Positions 1 to 13,383 of a DNA stretch of 64,000 nucleotides are shown piece by piece. The translations under genes were made by a program, and so were the position numbers. Position 1 is the stretch's first letter. Every line of letters starts with the position of its first letter. The stretch is from positions 186,001 to 250,000 of the forward strand of contig NZ_BMMZ01000005.1 in the NCBI RefSeq assembly GCF_014646195.1, in the 5' to 3' direction. The DNA comes from Microlunatus endophyticus (GTDB lineage: Bacteria > Actinomycetota > Actinomycetes > Propionibacteriales > Propionibacteriaceae). The notes under the pieces are model-generated. The model was given only the letters and a program-made list of their open reading frames with translations, was not told the origin of the DNA and did no database searches.

Positions 1-905
1 AGCCCAACGGCTTCTACATCCAGCGACTCAAGGACAAGTTGGGAAACAAATCCAACGCCTCCGCCGAGATCGAGCTCGACCACGCGGTCGGCCGGCTGGT
101 CGGCGAGGCCGGCCGGGGCGTACCGACGATCATCGAGATGGTCAACCAGACCCGGCTGGACTGCATCCTCGGTTCCACCGCCGGGATGCGGCAGTCGGTC
201 GCCGAGGCCGCCTGGCACGTACGCCACCGGGCCGCGTTCGGACGGACCCTGATCGACCAGCCCGCGATGACCGCCGTACTGGCTGATCTGCAGCTCGAGG
301 CCGAGGCCGCCACCTGGACCGCGGCCCGGATCGCGGCGTCGTACGACGACACCTCGGGAAACAGCGCTGAGGAATCGACCGCCTTCAGCCGGCTGGCGAC
401 GGCGGTGGCGAAGTACTGGATCTGCAAGCGCGGGCCGCACCACGCGTACGAAGCCCTCGAATGTCTGGGCGGCAACGGCTATACCGAGCAGTTCCCGCTG
501 GCGCGTCGCTATCGCGAGCAGCCGGTGATGGCGATCTGGGAAGGGTCAGGCAATGTGATCGCGCTGGACGTGCTGCGGGCCATGGCGCGCCAACCGCACA
601 CGGTCGAGGCATTCCTGGCCGAGGTAGGCGAAGCCGCCGGCAGCCACCCCGTCCTCGACGCTCACCTCAAGTCGTTGCACGCCTTGCTGACCGAGGTCGA
701 CGGACGCCCGGACGAAGGGCCCCGGCTGGCACGGCGGGTAGTGGAGTCGATGGCGTTGGCACTGCAGGCGTCGGTACTGATTCGCGAAGCACCGGATTTC
801 ATCGCCGACGGGTTCATCCGGGCCCGGCTGTCCGAGGACCGTGGATTTGAATACGGCGCGCTTCCCGACCGCATCGATCCGCGGCCGATCGCAGCCCGGG
901 CCTGA
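1..905 (+). CDS. AidB-like acyl-CoA dehydrogenase, C-terminal part
   Basis: The reading frame is open from the left edge (first full codon at 3) to TGA at 903-905, so the 5' end lies outside the window. The residues resemble the C-terminal half of AidB/isovaleryl-CoA dehydrogenase-type flavoproteins: RLKDKLGNKSNASAE, then TRLDCILGSTAGMRQ, then RHRAAFGRTLIDQPAM, and near the end CLGGNGYTEQFPLARRYRE. The RLKDKLG-SNAS stretch is characteristic of the AidB subgroup, FAD enzymes linked in E. coli to the alkylation response. Most actinobacterial members have no proven substrate, so a plain acyl-CoA dehydrogenase role is equally possible. The next gene is a biotin-dependent carboxylase on the same strand about 100 bases away, which would fit acyl-CoA or branched-chain catabolism. 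Confidence 0.9.
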   Translation, partial: PNGFYIQRLKDKLGNKSNASAEIELDHAVGRLVGEAGRGVPTIIEMVNQTRLDCILGSTAGMRQSVAEAAWHVRHRAAFGRTLIDQPAMTAVLADLQLEAEAATWTAARIAASYDDTSGNSAEESTAFSRLATAVAKYWICKRGPHHAYEALECLGGNGYTEQFPLARRYREQPVMAIWEGSGNVIALDVLRAMARQPHTVEAFLAEVGEAAGSHPVLDAHLKSLHALLTEVDGRPDEGPRLARRVVESMALALQASVLIREAPDFIADGFIRARLSEDRGFEYGALPDRIDPRPIAARA

Positions 906-1005
906 GCTCCGGATGCGCCCGCTCACCGATCCCTACAACTTCGGGGCCTGGTCCTTGTAGGTGTCAGACACGCGACCGGTGCGCCGGGCATGGAAAGGTG
1001 CTGGC

Positions 1006-6540
<5,535 letters not shown>

Positions 6541-6554
6541 GCTGGAGGGGCGCG

Positions 6555-7604
6555 ATGCCACGACCCGGTGAACCCCTGGCCAGGATGGGATTCCTGACCA
6601 TCGGGCTCTTCGACGAGCACGACCCGCTGGCCGGGCACGAGACCACGCTCAAGATCATCGAGACCGCCGAGCAGCTCGGCTTCGACTCGGTCTGGCTGCG
6701 CGACCGGCACCTGCAGTACGGGATCTCCTCGCCGGTCGCGGTGCTCGCCGCGGCCACCCAGCGGACCAACCGGATCGAGTTGGGCACCGCGGTCATCCCG
6801 CTCGGCCTGGAGAATCCGTTCCGGCTCGCCGAGGACCTTGCCACCGTCGACATCCTCAGCCACGGCCGGCTCAATCCGGGCGTCTCGGTCGGGCCGCCGA
6901 TGCGCTACGAGACCTTCAAGACCAAGCTCTACCCCGACAGCCACGACGTCGAGGACTTCTCCAAACAGCGGGTCGTACGGCTGCTGGAATTCCTGCGCGG
7001 CGATCCGGTGACCGACTTCGAGGGCACCGTCGGAATCGAGCAGTTCTCCCGGCGGATCCAGCCGCACTCACCCGGGCTGGCCGACCGGCTCTGGTACGGC
7101 GGCGGACTGTCGTCGGCGAGCTGGACCGGCGAGCAGGGACTCAACTACCTGACCAGCTCGGTGACCAGCATCGACGGACATGATCATGACGGCACGCATC
7201 CGGACGATTTCGCCCTGATCCAAGCCGAGCAGATCGACGCCTACCGCACCGCCTACGCGGCAGCCCATCCGGACAAGCGGCCGGGCCGGGTGTCCCAAGG
7301 TCTGGTGGTGATTCCCACCGACTCGGCCACGCCGGAGCAGAAGCGCAAGTACGCCGCGTACGCCGCCGGTCGGCAGGAGCGGACGCGATCACCACAGGGT
7401 CTACGGCAGATGCTCTTCTCCCCCGATCTTGTCGGCGACAGTGATCAGCTCGCCGAGACCTTGATCAACCACGCCGCCTACCAGCGGGTCGACGAGGTCG
7501 CCTTCGCACTGCCGTTCTCCTTCACCGAACGCGATTACCTGCAGATCATCACCGACATGGCTGATCATCTAGGTCCGGCGCTGGGTTGGACAACGAAGCA
7601 GTAG
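6555..7604 (+). CDS. LLM-class flavin-dependent oxidoreductase (luciferase-like)
   Basis: This 349-residue protein has the bacterial luciferase-like TIM-barrel pattern: MGFLTIGLFDEHDP at the N-terminus, then LGFDSVWLRDRHLQYG, RIELGTAVIPLGLENPFRLAEDLATVD, and LSHGRLNPGVSVG. Such enzymes use FMN or F420 to oxidise or reduce varied small molecules; the sequence does not settle cofactor or substrate. Start ATG 6555 has GGAGGGG seven bases upstream. The gene begins 14 bases after the fused carboxylase and is probably co-transcribed with it, hinting at a shared catabolic route. Confidence 0.9.
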   Translation: MPRPGEPLARMGFLTIGLFDEHDPLAGHETTLKIIETAEQLGFDSVWLRDRHLQYGISSPVAVLAAATQRTNRIELGTAVIPLGLENPFRLAEDLATVDILSHGRLNPGVSVGPPMRYETFKTKLYPDSHDVEDFSKQRVVRLLEFLRGDPVTDFEGTVGIEQFSRRIQPHSPGLADRLWYGGGLSSASWTGEQGLNYLTSSVTSIDGHDHDGTHPDDFALIQAEQIDAYRTAYAAAHPDKRPGRVSQGLVVIPTDSATPEQKRKYAAYAAGRQERTRSPQGLRQMLFSPDLVGDSDQLAETLINHAAYQRVDEVAFALPFSFTERDYLQIITDMADHLGPALGWTTKQ

Positions 7605-7619
7605 CAACCGGGTCGTGGC

Positions 7620-8213
7620 CTATCGTGCGGCGATGGCGCGGTGCAGTCGGATCGCCGAGATCAGGAAGAAGACGCCGCCGAGGATCGCATAGCCGCCAAC
7701 ACCCGTCAGTGCGGCGCTGGAGCCGCCGGCCATGACCACGAATCCGCACCCGGCGATGACCGAGATCCCACCGCTGAGGATCATCGCCCACTGGCCTCCG
7801 AGGCGGTAGCGCAGGATCGCGACGATCAATTGGACGATGCCCGCAGTGATCGCCCAGGCGCCCCAGACCCGTAGCACAGCGGGGATTCCCGAACCGGCGG
7901 CGACCGCGAGTCCGACCGCCGTCAGGAGGCTCAGAGCCATGTTGACGTACAGCGGTGCCTTCGCCCGACTCGAACCTGACGAACGGAAGTCGATCACTGC
8001 GGCCACCAGGTCGAAGGCCGGATAGATGATCAACAGGACGGCGGTTGCCGGGTTGATCGCGTGAGCGATCAGGATCAGCAGCGCCGCCCACACGACGGCG
8101 AACCCGAAACGTAGGTAGTAGAGGTTCCGCAGTGTTGTTGTGCTGCCGATGACAGCTCCGGAGTCGTCGTGATCGCGGGTGGGAACTGAACCAGCGGGGA
8201 TTGAATCGGACAT
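7620..8213 (-). CDS. DUF308/HdeD-like integral membrane protein
   Basis: A 197-residue hydrophobic protein with about six predicted membrane segments (for example FAVVWAALLILIAHAI, ALSLLTAVGLAVAAG, AILGGVFFLISAIRL). The LRYRLGGQWAMILSGGISV stretch resembles the repeat unit of DUF308 (HdeD-type) proteins. HdeD acts in acid resistance in E. coli, but function in actinobacteria is unknown. It is divergent from a TetR-family gene, and the intergenic region holds a near-perfect inverted repeat, so it is the likely regulated target. It converges on the LLM oxidoreductase with a 15-base gap. Confidence 0.75.
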   Translation of the reverse strand: MSDSIPAGSVPTRDHDDSGAVIGSTTTLRNLYYLRFGFAVVWAALLILIAHAINPATAVLLIIYPAFDLVAAVIDFRSSGSSRAKAPLYVNMALSLLTAVGLAVAAGSGIPAVLRVWGAWAITAGIVQLIVAILRYRLGGQWAMILSGGISVIAGCGFVVMAGGSSAALTGVGGYAILGGVFFLISAIRLHRAIAAR

Positions 8214-8230
8214 CAGGTCTCTCTATGGTC

Positions 8231-8307
8231 TAGTAGATAGAACGATCGGTACACATGAGTCTGGCGGAGGCCATCGCGGTTGTCAAGACCGATCGTTCTA
8301 TCTGCTA
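8231..8307. promoter_or_regulatory. Two-arm TetR operator between divergent genes
   Basis: TAGTAGATAGAACGATCGGT at 8231-8250 is the reverse complement of ACCGATCGTTCTATCTGCTA at 8288-8307 with one mismatch in twenty. Each arm contains the small palindrome CGATCG flanked by TAGAA or TTCTA, the shape of many TetR-family sites. The 37-base spacer suggests two operators, one in front of each divergent gene (DUF308 gene on the left, TetR gene on the right). Binding by the neighbouring TetR protein is inferred. Confidence 0.75.
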
Positions 8308-8338
8308 GAATTTCACCTCGAATTCGATGGGAGCTTTG

Positions 8339-8923
8339 ATGCAGGGACAGGTGTCGCGGGCACGGGACCGGCTGCTCAGTACGGCCACCGGGCTCTTCTA
8401 CGCGGAAGGCATCCATGCAGTCGGGGTGGACCGCATCATCGCGGAGGCACAGGTGACGCGCGCCACGCTGTATCGCCATTTCCCGAGCAAGGACGACCTC
8501 ATCGTCGCGTACCTGAATCAGGCCGATGACGCGATCCGGACGGGCGTGGCGACCGCACGCAGCAAGGGCACGAGCCCGGAGGAGACGATCCGAGCGGTCG
8601 GAGAATCAATCGCCGACGACATCCGGCGGACCGGCTTCCGCGGCTGTGCATTCCTGAACGCGGCCGCCGAGTATCCGGACCCCGGGCACCTCGTGCACCA
8701 GGCCGTCCGGAAGCATCGGCAGTGGTTCCTGGCAACGATGACCGCGCTGTTCACCGACACCGGGAAGAGCGACCCCGGCCCTGCCGCACAGCATTTCGTC
8801 ATGTTGCGAGACGGCGCCATGGCAGCCGGATGCCTGTCCGACCCCGAACCGATCTGCGAGACCTTCGGCCGTGGAGTCGAAGGACTGCTCAGCTACCGCA
8901 GTCACCCCGCCGACGAGGGCTGA
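8339..8923 (+). CDS. TetR-family transcriptional regulator
   Basis: The N-terminus carries a TetR helix-turn-helix: RLLSTATGLFYAEGIHAVGV, then VTRATLYRHFPSKDDLI, followed by a ligand-binding domain with RRTGFRGCAFLNAAAEYPD. I prefer ATG 8339 because GGGAG lies five bases upstream; ATG 8327 is in frame but has no ribosome binding site. That gives 194 residues. It is divergent from the DUF308 membrane gene across a strong inverted repeat, so it probably represses both that gene and itself. The effector is unknown. The same architecture (FRGC-NAAAEYPD) recurs in the TetR protein at 11073, so the two are paralogues. Confidence 0.92.
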   Translation: MQGQVSRARDRLLSTATGLFYAEGIHAVGVDRIIAEAQVTRATLYRHFPSKDDLIVAYLNQADDAIRTGVATARSKGTSPEETIRAVGESIADDIRRTGFRGCAFLNAAAEYPDPGHLVHQAVRKHRQWFLATMTALFTDTGKSDPGPAAQHFVMLRDGAMAAGCLSDPEPICETFGRGVEGLLSYRSHPADEG

Positions 8924-9006
8924 TCCGCGAACATCGTGCTTGCGGATTGCCGGAATCGCACCGAACGGCGTCAGAGACGGATCGGCAAGCACGTTCTTCG
9001 CGATCG

Positions 9007-9732
9007 CTACCGCTGGGACACCGGCGAGATGACCAACTCGTCGACCCGGACGTAGGGCGGGGAGTCGAGCACGAAACCGACGGCGCGGCCAATGTCGTCG
9101 GCGGTCAGCATCCGCGCCTGGGCATCCTGGTCCGGCACCACCGGGCGCATGTTCAGGAATTCGGTCGCGACATCGCCCGGGCACAGATGCGTGGCCCGGA
9201 TGCCGTTGGCCGCCTCCTGTTTGTTGAGGCTGATCACCACCGGTGACAGTGCGGTCTTGCTGGCGCTGTAGGCGACGCCCGCTCCCGGGCTGAACTGCCA
9301 GCCGGAGTAGGAGGAGATCACCACGACGACACCGTCGCCGGCGGCGCGCAGTTGCGGCAGCGACACGTCGATCACCCGGACGACGGCGGTCAGATTGGTC
9401 TCGATGATCGCGCTGAAGTCGCCCAGGTCCTGATTGGCCCAGGAGCGCTTCGGATTGTTCAGGCCGGCGGACAGCACCAGACCGTCGATCCGACCCCAGG
9501 TCTCGACGATCTTTCGATGGGCCTCGATCACTTGATCGGCATCAGTGACATCCAGCGGCACAACGACCGCCTCACCACCGGCCTCGGTGATCTGCTCGGC
9601 GACCTCGGCCAAGGCATCCGCACGACGCCCGCTGAGCGCGACGCACCAGCCCGTCCTTGCCGCCTGCCGCGCGGACGCGGCTCCCATTCCGCTCCCGGCA
9701 CCGGTCACCCACACGACTCTGGACACCGGCAC
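9007..9732 (-). CDS. Short-chain dehydrogenase/reductase
   Basis: A 241-residue classical SDR with the cofactor motif TGAGSGMG at residues 10-17, an LSAG motif (in place of NNAG) near residue 89, Ser140 and Tyr155-x3-Lys159 (YSASK). It uses NAD(P) to oxidise or reduce an unknown alcohol or ketone. Translation begins with GTG 9732 or the GTG two codons later. It is divergent from a second SDR 35 bases away, so the two start regions are almost back to back. Substrate cannot be assigned. Confidence 0.9.
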   Translation of the reverse strand: MPVSRVVWVTGAGSGMGAASARQAARTGWCVALSGRRADALAEVAEQITEAGGEAVVVPLDVTDADQVIEAHRKIVETWGRIDGLVLSAGLNNPKRSWANQDLGDFSAIIETNLTAVVRVIDVSLPQLRAAGDGVVVVISSYSGWQFSPGAGVAYSASKTALSPVVISLNKQEAANGIRATHLCPGDVATEFLNMRPVVPDQDAQARMLTADDIGRAVGFVLDSPPYVRVDELVISPVSQR

Positions 9733-9767
9733 ATAGTATGCCGGTGAGTCGTGAAGGGAGTTCGCCA

Positions 9768-10547
9768 GTGTTGATCAATCACTCCGGCAAGGTCGTCGTG
9801 GTGTCCGGCGGAGGGCGCGGCATCGGACGGACGATCGTCGACCGATTCGTCGCCGAGGATGCGACGGTGATCGCTCTTGATCTTGCCTTCCCCGATGTCG
9901 AGAGTGATCTTGCCGCCGACGGCCTGGCCTTCGAGCAGCTCCCCTGCGATGTCAGCGATCCGGCCTCGGTCGCCGCAGCGGTGGAACGGATCGTCGACCG
10001 CCACAACCGGATCGACGTCTTGATCAACAACGCCGGCATCAATGTCGAGGGCAAGGTCGAGGATCTTGGCTGGGACGGATTCCGCAAGTGCCTGGAGATC
10101 AACGTCGGCGGAGTCTTCCTGCTCAGCCAGGCGGTGATCCCGATCATGAAGCAGCAGAGGTCCGGGCGGATCATCAACGCGGCATCGTTCGCGGCGATCG
10201 TGCCCAGCGTGGGCAGCGCGGCCTACGCGGCATCCAAGGCCGCCGTCGTGCAGTTCACGCGGGTGCTGGCCGGCGAGCTCGGCCCGTGGAATGTGACGGT
10301 GAACGCGTACGCACCGGGAATGGTGCCGACCTCGATGAACGGCTTCGCCGAGATGCCGGCGCAGGCACAGGATCGTCTGCTGGACACCCTGTCCCTGCGC
10401 CGTTGGCAGTCCGCCGACGACGTCGCCGACCTGTTGATCTTCCTGGCCGGCGACGCCGCCGGCTACATCACCGGCACGCTGATCGACGTCAGCGGTGGCA
10501 AGCTCGCGACCCAGATCCCGTCCCGGGCGTACGAGAACCTCTCCTGA
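9768..10547 (+). CDS. Short-chain dehydrogenase/reductase
   Basis: A 259-residue classical SDR: SGGGRGIG near residues 13-20, LINNAGIN, SFAAIVPSVGSAAYAASKAA with the catalytic Tyr/Lys, and a C-terminal TGTLIDVSGG. GTG 9768 is preferred because GAAGGGAG lies seven bases upstream; longer in-frame starts (ATG 9738 and others) have no ribosome binding site and would run into the divergent SDR. It probably works in NAD(P)-dependent sugar or alcohol oxidation; the substrate is unknown. Its stop codon lies inside a hairpin shared with the convergent ohr gene. Confidence 0.9.
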   Translation: MLINHSGKVVVVSGGGRGIGRTIVDRFVAEDATVIALDLAFPDVESDLAADGLAFEQLPCDVSDPASVAAAVERIVDRHNRIDVLINNAGINVEGKVEDLGWDGFRKCLEINVGGVFLLSQAVIPIMKQQRSGRIINAASFAAIVPSVGSAAYAASKAAVVQFTRVLAGELGPWNVTVNAYAPGMVPTSMNGFAEMPAQAQDRLLDTLSLRRWQSADDVADLLIFLAGDAAGYITGTLIDVSGGKLATQIPSRAYENLS

Positions 10548-10575
10548 TCAACGATCACGCACGTTCTTGATCAGG
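10543..10575. terminator. Bidirectional terminator hairpin shared by SDR and ohr
   Basis: CCTGATCAA at 10543-10551 pairs perfectly with TTGATCAGG at 10567-10575, and the pairing can continue with ACG/CGT inside the loop. The stop codons of both convergent genes (TGA 10545-10547 and, on the other strand, TGA at 10573-10571) lie inside the two arms. There is no marked T-tract, so terminator function is inferred from position and symmetry. Confidence 0.55.
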
Positions 10576-10999
10576 CGACGGTGGCGTCGACCGTGATGTC
10601 GACGTTGCCACGGGTGGCGTTGGAGTACGGGCAGACCTGATGGGCCTGCTCGACCAGCTTGTCGGCGGTCTCCTGATCGACTCCCCCGAGCTCCACGTGC
10701 AGCGCGCCGCTCAGCTCGAAGCCGCCCTTGTCGTTGGGCCCGATGCCGATCTCGGCGACGACCGCCGAGTCACTGATCCTGATCTTCTGGCTGGCGGCCA
10801 CAGCCTTGAGCGCGGAGTGGAAGCAGGTCGCATAGCCGGCAGCGAAGAGCAACTCGGGGTTGGGGCCACCGCCCGGTCCGCCCATCTCCTTGGGAACGGC
10901 CATGGTCAGGTCGAGCAGCCCGTCGCTGCTCGTGGTGTGGCCTCCGGCGCGGGCGTCACCGGTCGAGGTGGCGATTGCGGTGTACACGGGTGCACTCAT
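10571..10999 (-). CDS. ohr: Organic hydroperoxide resistance protein Ohr
   Basis: This 142-residue OsmC/Ohr-fold protein has both redox cysteines of the Ohr subgroup, in YATCFHSAL and VCPYSNATRGN, and the N-terminal pattern VYTAIATSTGDARAGGH. Ohr reduces organic hydroperoxides with dihydrolipoamide in the cytoplasm. AAGGAAG sits just upstream of the ATG. The neighbour that shares its promoter region is a TetR-family regulator rather than the usual MarR-family OhrR, so regulation by the TetR protein through the palindrome at 11024-11045 is likely. Confidence 0.95.
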   Translation of the reverse strand: MSAPVYTAIATSTGDARAGGHTTSSDGLLDLTMAVPKEMGGPGGGPNPELLFAAGYATCFHSALKAVAASQKIRISDSAVVAEIGIGPNDKGGFELSGALHVELGGVDQETADKLVEQAHQVCPYSNATRGNVDITVDATVA

Positions 11000-11023
11000 G
11001 GTCGCTTCCTTGTCATCGAAGAG

Positions 11024-11045
11024 GTAGACTAACTAGTACGTCTAC
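11024..11045. promoter_or_regulatory. Palindromic operator between ohr and its divergent TetR gene
   Basis: The 22-base sequence has GTAGAC at one end, GTCTAC at the other and ACTAGT in the centre; 18 of 22 positions are symmetric. It lies 24 bases upstream of the ohr start and 27 bases upstream of the TetR start, a position where bound repressor would block both promoters. Confidence 0.7.
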
Positions 11046-11072
11046 AACGTAGCACAGGCACGGAGGAACACA

Positions 11073-11678
11073 ATGGCTTCTGCGAGTACAGCCGCCGAGA
11101 CGGCGACGCGGCCGGTCCGGGAGCGGATCCTGCAGGCCGCGGACACCCTGTTCTACGGCGACGGCATCCGGGCGGTGAGCGCCGACCGGATCATCGCCGC
11201 CGCGGGCGTCAGCAAGGTCACCTTCTACCGGCACTTCCCCACCAAGGACGACCTTGTGGTCGGCTATCTGACGGCCCGGTCCGCCGACGAGCGGCGCGGC
11301 GTCGAGCGACTGCAGGCCGCCTTCCCCGACGATCCGGCCCAGGTGCTCGAGCAGATCGCCCGGACGATGGTCCGGGCTCGCTGCGAGGAGAGCTTCCGCG
11401 GCTGCACCTGGATCAACGCCGCAGCCGAATATCCCGACGCCGATCATCCGGTGCGGCGGACCATCGCAGACCACCGGACCTGGTTCCGGCAGGTGCTGTC
11501 GGATCAACTGCGAGCGCTGGGTGTCACCGAGACGGCACCGGTCGTCGAGCAGTTGATGATCTTGCGCGATGGTGCGATGGTCACGGGCTACATCGGGCCC
11601 GGCACCGACGACCCGCAGCCGCTGATCTCAGCCGGCCGGGCGGTCATCGCCGCGACAGTCGCGGCACAGGCCGACTAG
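11073..11678 (+). CDS. TetR-family regulator, probable controller of ohr
   Basis: A 201-residue TetR protein with helix-turn-helix residues RIIAAAGVSKVTFYRHFPTK followed by KDDLVVGYL, and a ligand domain containing ESFRGCTWINAAAEYPDAD. GGAGGAA sits five bases before ATG 11073. The single cysteine in FRGC is shared with the paralogue at 8339 and could be redox-sensitive, which would suit control of a peroxide-resistance gene; that is speculation. The 3' end overlaps the convergent Fur-family gene by 51 bases. Confidence 0.92.
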   Translation: MASASTAAETATRPVRERILQAADTLFYGDGIRAVSADRIIAAAGVSKVTFYRHFPTKDDLVVGYLTARSADERRGVERLQAAFPDDPAQVLEQIARTMVRARCEESFRGCTWINAAAEYPDADHPVRRTIADHRTWFRQVLSDQLRALGVTETAPVVEQLMILRDGAMVTGYIGPGTDDPQPLISAGRAVIAATVAAQAD

Positions 11679-12092
11679 CGGAAAATGCGCGAACCGGATC
11701 CGGTAGCCGATCCGCTCGTCGATCATGGTCGCCATGGCATCAAGATCATCCGGTGAGAATGCCGACACCGACCCGCAGGACTCGCACAAGGCGTACCAGC
11801 GCTCCTGGTCGGCGACCAGTTCGTAGAGCCCGGGTCCGTGACCGAAGTGCACGTGCCGGACCAGTCCGACGGTCTCCAGGTGCTCGAGGTTGCGGTAGGT
11901 CGACGGGACGTCCTGGACCGGTACGGCCCGCTGGGCGATCTGCTCGGTCGACAGCGGGTCCGTCGTGGCGAACAGCACGTCGAGGATCGCCCGCCGGGCC
12001 GAAGTCGCCCGACCGCCGCCCTCGCGGAGCACGTCGACGGCTTCGTCGACACTGCCCACCGGGCGGGCCGCCCGTAACGAAGAATCCGGCAT
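11628..12092 (-). CDS. Fur-family metalloregulator, possibly nickel-responsive (Nur-like)
   Basis: A 154-residue Fur protein: winged-helix region with RATSARRAILDVLF and VPSTYRNLEHLETVGLV, a metal-site cluster HVHFGHGPGLYEL, and two structural zinc pairs CESC and CRDC. ATG 12092 is chosen because GGAGGTGGCG directly precedes it; a longer frame to 12125 lacks a ribosome binding site. It is divergent from a NiCoT nickel/cobalt permease, which suggests a Nur-type nickel sensor controlling uptake. Iron- or zinc-responsive Fur or Zur remains possible, because the family metal cannot be read with certainty from residues alone. Confidence 0.88.
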   Translation of the reverse strand: MPDSSLRAARPVGSVDEAVDVLREGGGRATSARRAILDVLFATTDPLSTEQIAQRAVPVQDVPSTYRNLEHLETVGLVRHVHFGHGPGLYELVADQERWYALCESCGSVSAFSPDDLDAMATMIDERIGYRIRFAHFPLVGLCRDCRGDDRPAG

Positions 12093-12200
12093 CGCCACCT
12101 CCGGGATCGAGCGTATCGCGACCAATCCGTACGGACCCGGCCTGCGAATCCACTTCGGGTGTCCATTACGCTCGCCGCTTATTGCGACTCAGTAGCAGCA

Positions 12201-12214
12201 AGCAATAGATTGCT
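12201..12214. promoter_or_regulatory. Palindrome in front of the nickel permease (candidate Fur/Nur box)
   Basis: AGCAAT-AG-ATTGCT is a perfect 6-2-6 inverted repeat 19 bases upstream of the permease ATG. A further ATTGC at 12181-12185 and a GCAGCAAGCAAT run just upstream repeat the same half-site. TGCAA/TTGCA half-sites are known from actinobacterial Nur boxes, so this is the likely site for the divergent Fur-family protein; no binding evidence is visible. Confidence 0.5.
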
Positions 12215-12232
12215 GGTCAACCAGGAGGTGCG

Positions 12233-13381
12233 ATGACGGGTCCGGGACCGGTTGCGACGCGTGTGCGCGTGACGGGCGGCCAGAGGTTCAGGCAATTTCT
12301 GTCGTCGCTGACCGGCGCCGACCGGCGACGGCTGACGGGGATGTACGCCTTCGTCGTCGCCCTGCACCTGATCGGCTTCGCGCTGCTGGTCATCCTGGTG
12401 GCACCTCGTCACTACCAGATCGGCGGCGACCATCCGGTCTTCACCGTCGGTGTGGGCGTGCTGGCCTACACCTTCGGGCTGCGGCATGCCTTCGACGCCG
12501 ATCACATCGCGGCCGTCGACAACACCACCCGCAAGCTGATCACCGACCAGACCGGGTCCGACCGGGACGACAAGCCGCTGTCGGTCGGATTCTGGTTCTC
12601 GCTGGGTCACTCGACGATCGTCTTCTGCCTGTCGTTCCTGCTCGCCATCGGCATCCGTGCCCTGATCGGCCCGGTAGAGAATGATCAATCCCGGCTGCAC
12701 ACGATCACCGGCGTGATCGGCCCGTCGGTCTCCGGGGTCTTCCTGTGGCTGCTCGGCGTGCTCAACCTTGCGGCGCTGATCGGAATCATCAAGGTGCTGC
12801 GCAGTATGCGCCGGGGCACCTACAGCGACGAACAGCTCGAGGCCCAGCTCAACAAGCGCGGCTTCATGAACCGGATCCTCGGCGGCCTGACCGCGATCGT
12901 CCGCAAGCCCTGGCACATCTATCCGATCGGAGTGCTCTTCGGGCTCGGCTTCGACACCGCGACCGAGGTCGGTCTGCTGGTGCTGGCCGGCGGTGCCGCC
13001 GCGTTCCAGTTGCCGTTCTACGCGATCCTGGTGCTGCCGATCCTGTTCGCCGCCGGGATGAGCCTGATGGACACCACCGACGGCGTCTTCATGACCGGGG
13101 CGTACGGCTGGGCCTTCGCCAAGCCGATCCGCAAGATCTTCTACAACATCACGATTACCACGGTCTCGGTGATCGTCGCACTGGTGATCGGCAGCATCGA
13201 GCTGATCGGCGTCCTGGCGGACCGGATGTCGATCACCAGCGGCCCGCTGGCCTCGATCGCCGGAATCTCCTTGAACTACGTGGGATTCGCGATCGTCGGA
13301 CTCTTCATCGTCGCCTGGCTGATCGCGATCGCGATCTGGCGGGCGGGCCGCATCGAGGAGCGCTGGAGCGCCGACCTCTAA
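12233..13381 (+). CDS. NiCoT-family nickel/cobalt permease
   Basis: This 382-residue membrane protein has the NiCoT signature GLRHAFDADHIAAVDNTTRK in the second membrane segment, plus FWFSLGHSTIVF, LGFDTATEVGLL and GMSLMDTTDGVFM. It imports Ni2+ and/or Co2+ across the cytoplasmic membrane. GGAGGTG directly precedes ATG 12233. The divergent Fur-family regulator and an intervening palindrome imply metal-dependent repression. No urease or hydrogenase genes are nearby; the LarA-like gene at 41.3 kb is the only possible nickel consumer seen in the window. Confidence 0.95.
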   Translation: MTGPGPVATRVRVTGGQRFRQFLSSLTGADRRRLTGMYAFVVALHLIGFALLVILVAPRHYQIGGDHPVFTVGVGVLAYTFGLRHAFDADHIAAVDNTTRKLITDQTGSDRDDKPLSVGFWFSLGHSTIVFCLSFLLAIGIRALIGPVENDQSRLHTITGVIGPSVSGVFLWLLGVLNLAALIGIIKVLRSMRRGTYSDEQLEAQLNKRGFMNRILGGLTAIVRKPWHIYPIGVLFGLGFDTATEVGLLVLAGGAAAFQLPFYAILVLPILFAAGMSLMDTTDGVFMTGAYGWAFAKPIRKIFYNITITTVSVIVALVIGSIELIGVLADRMSITSGPLASIAGISLNYVGFAIVGLFIVAWLIAIAIWRAGRIEERWSADL

Positions 13382-13383
13382 AC

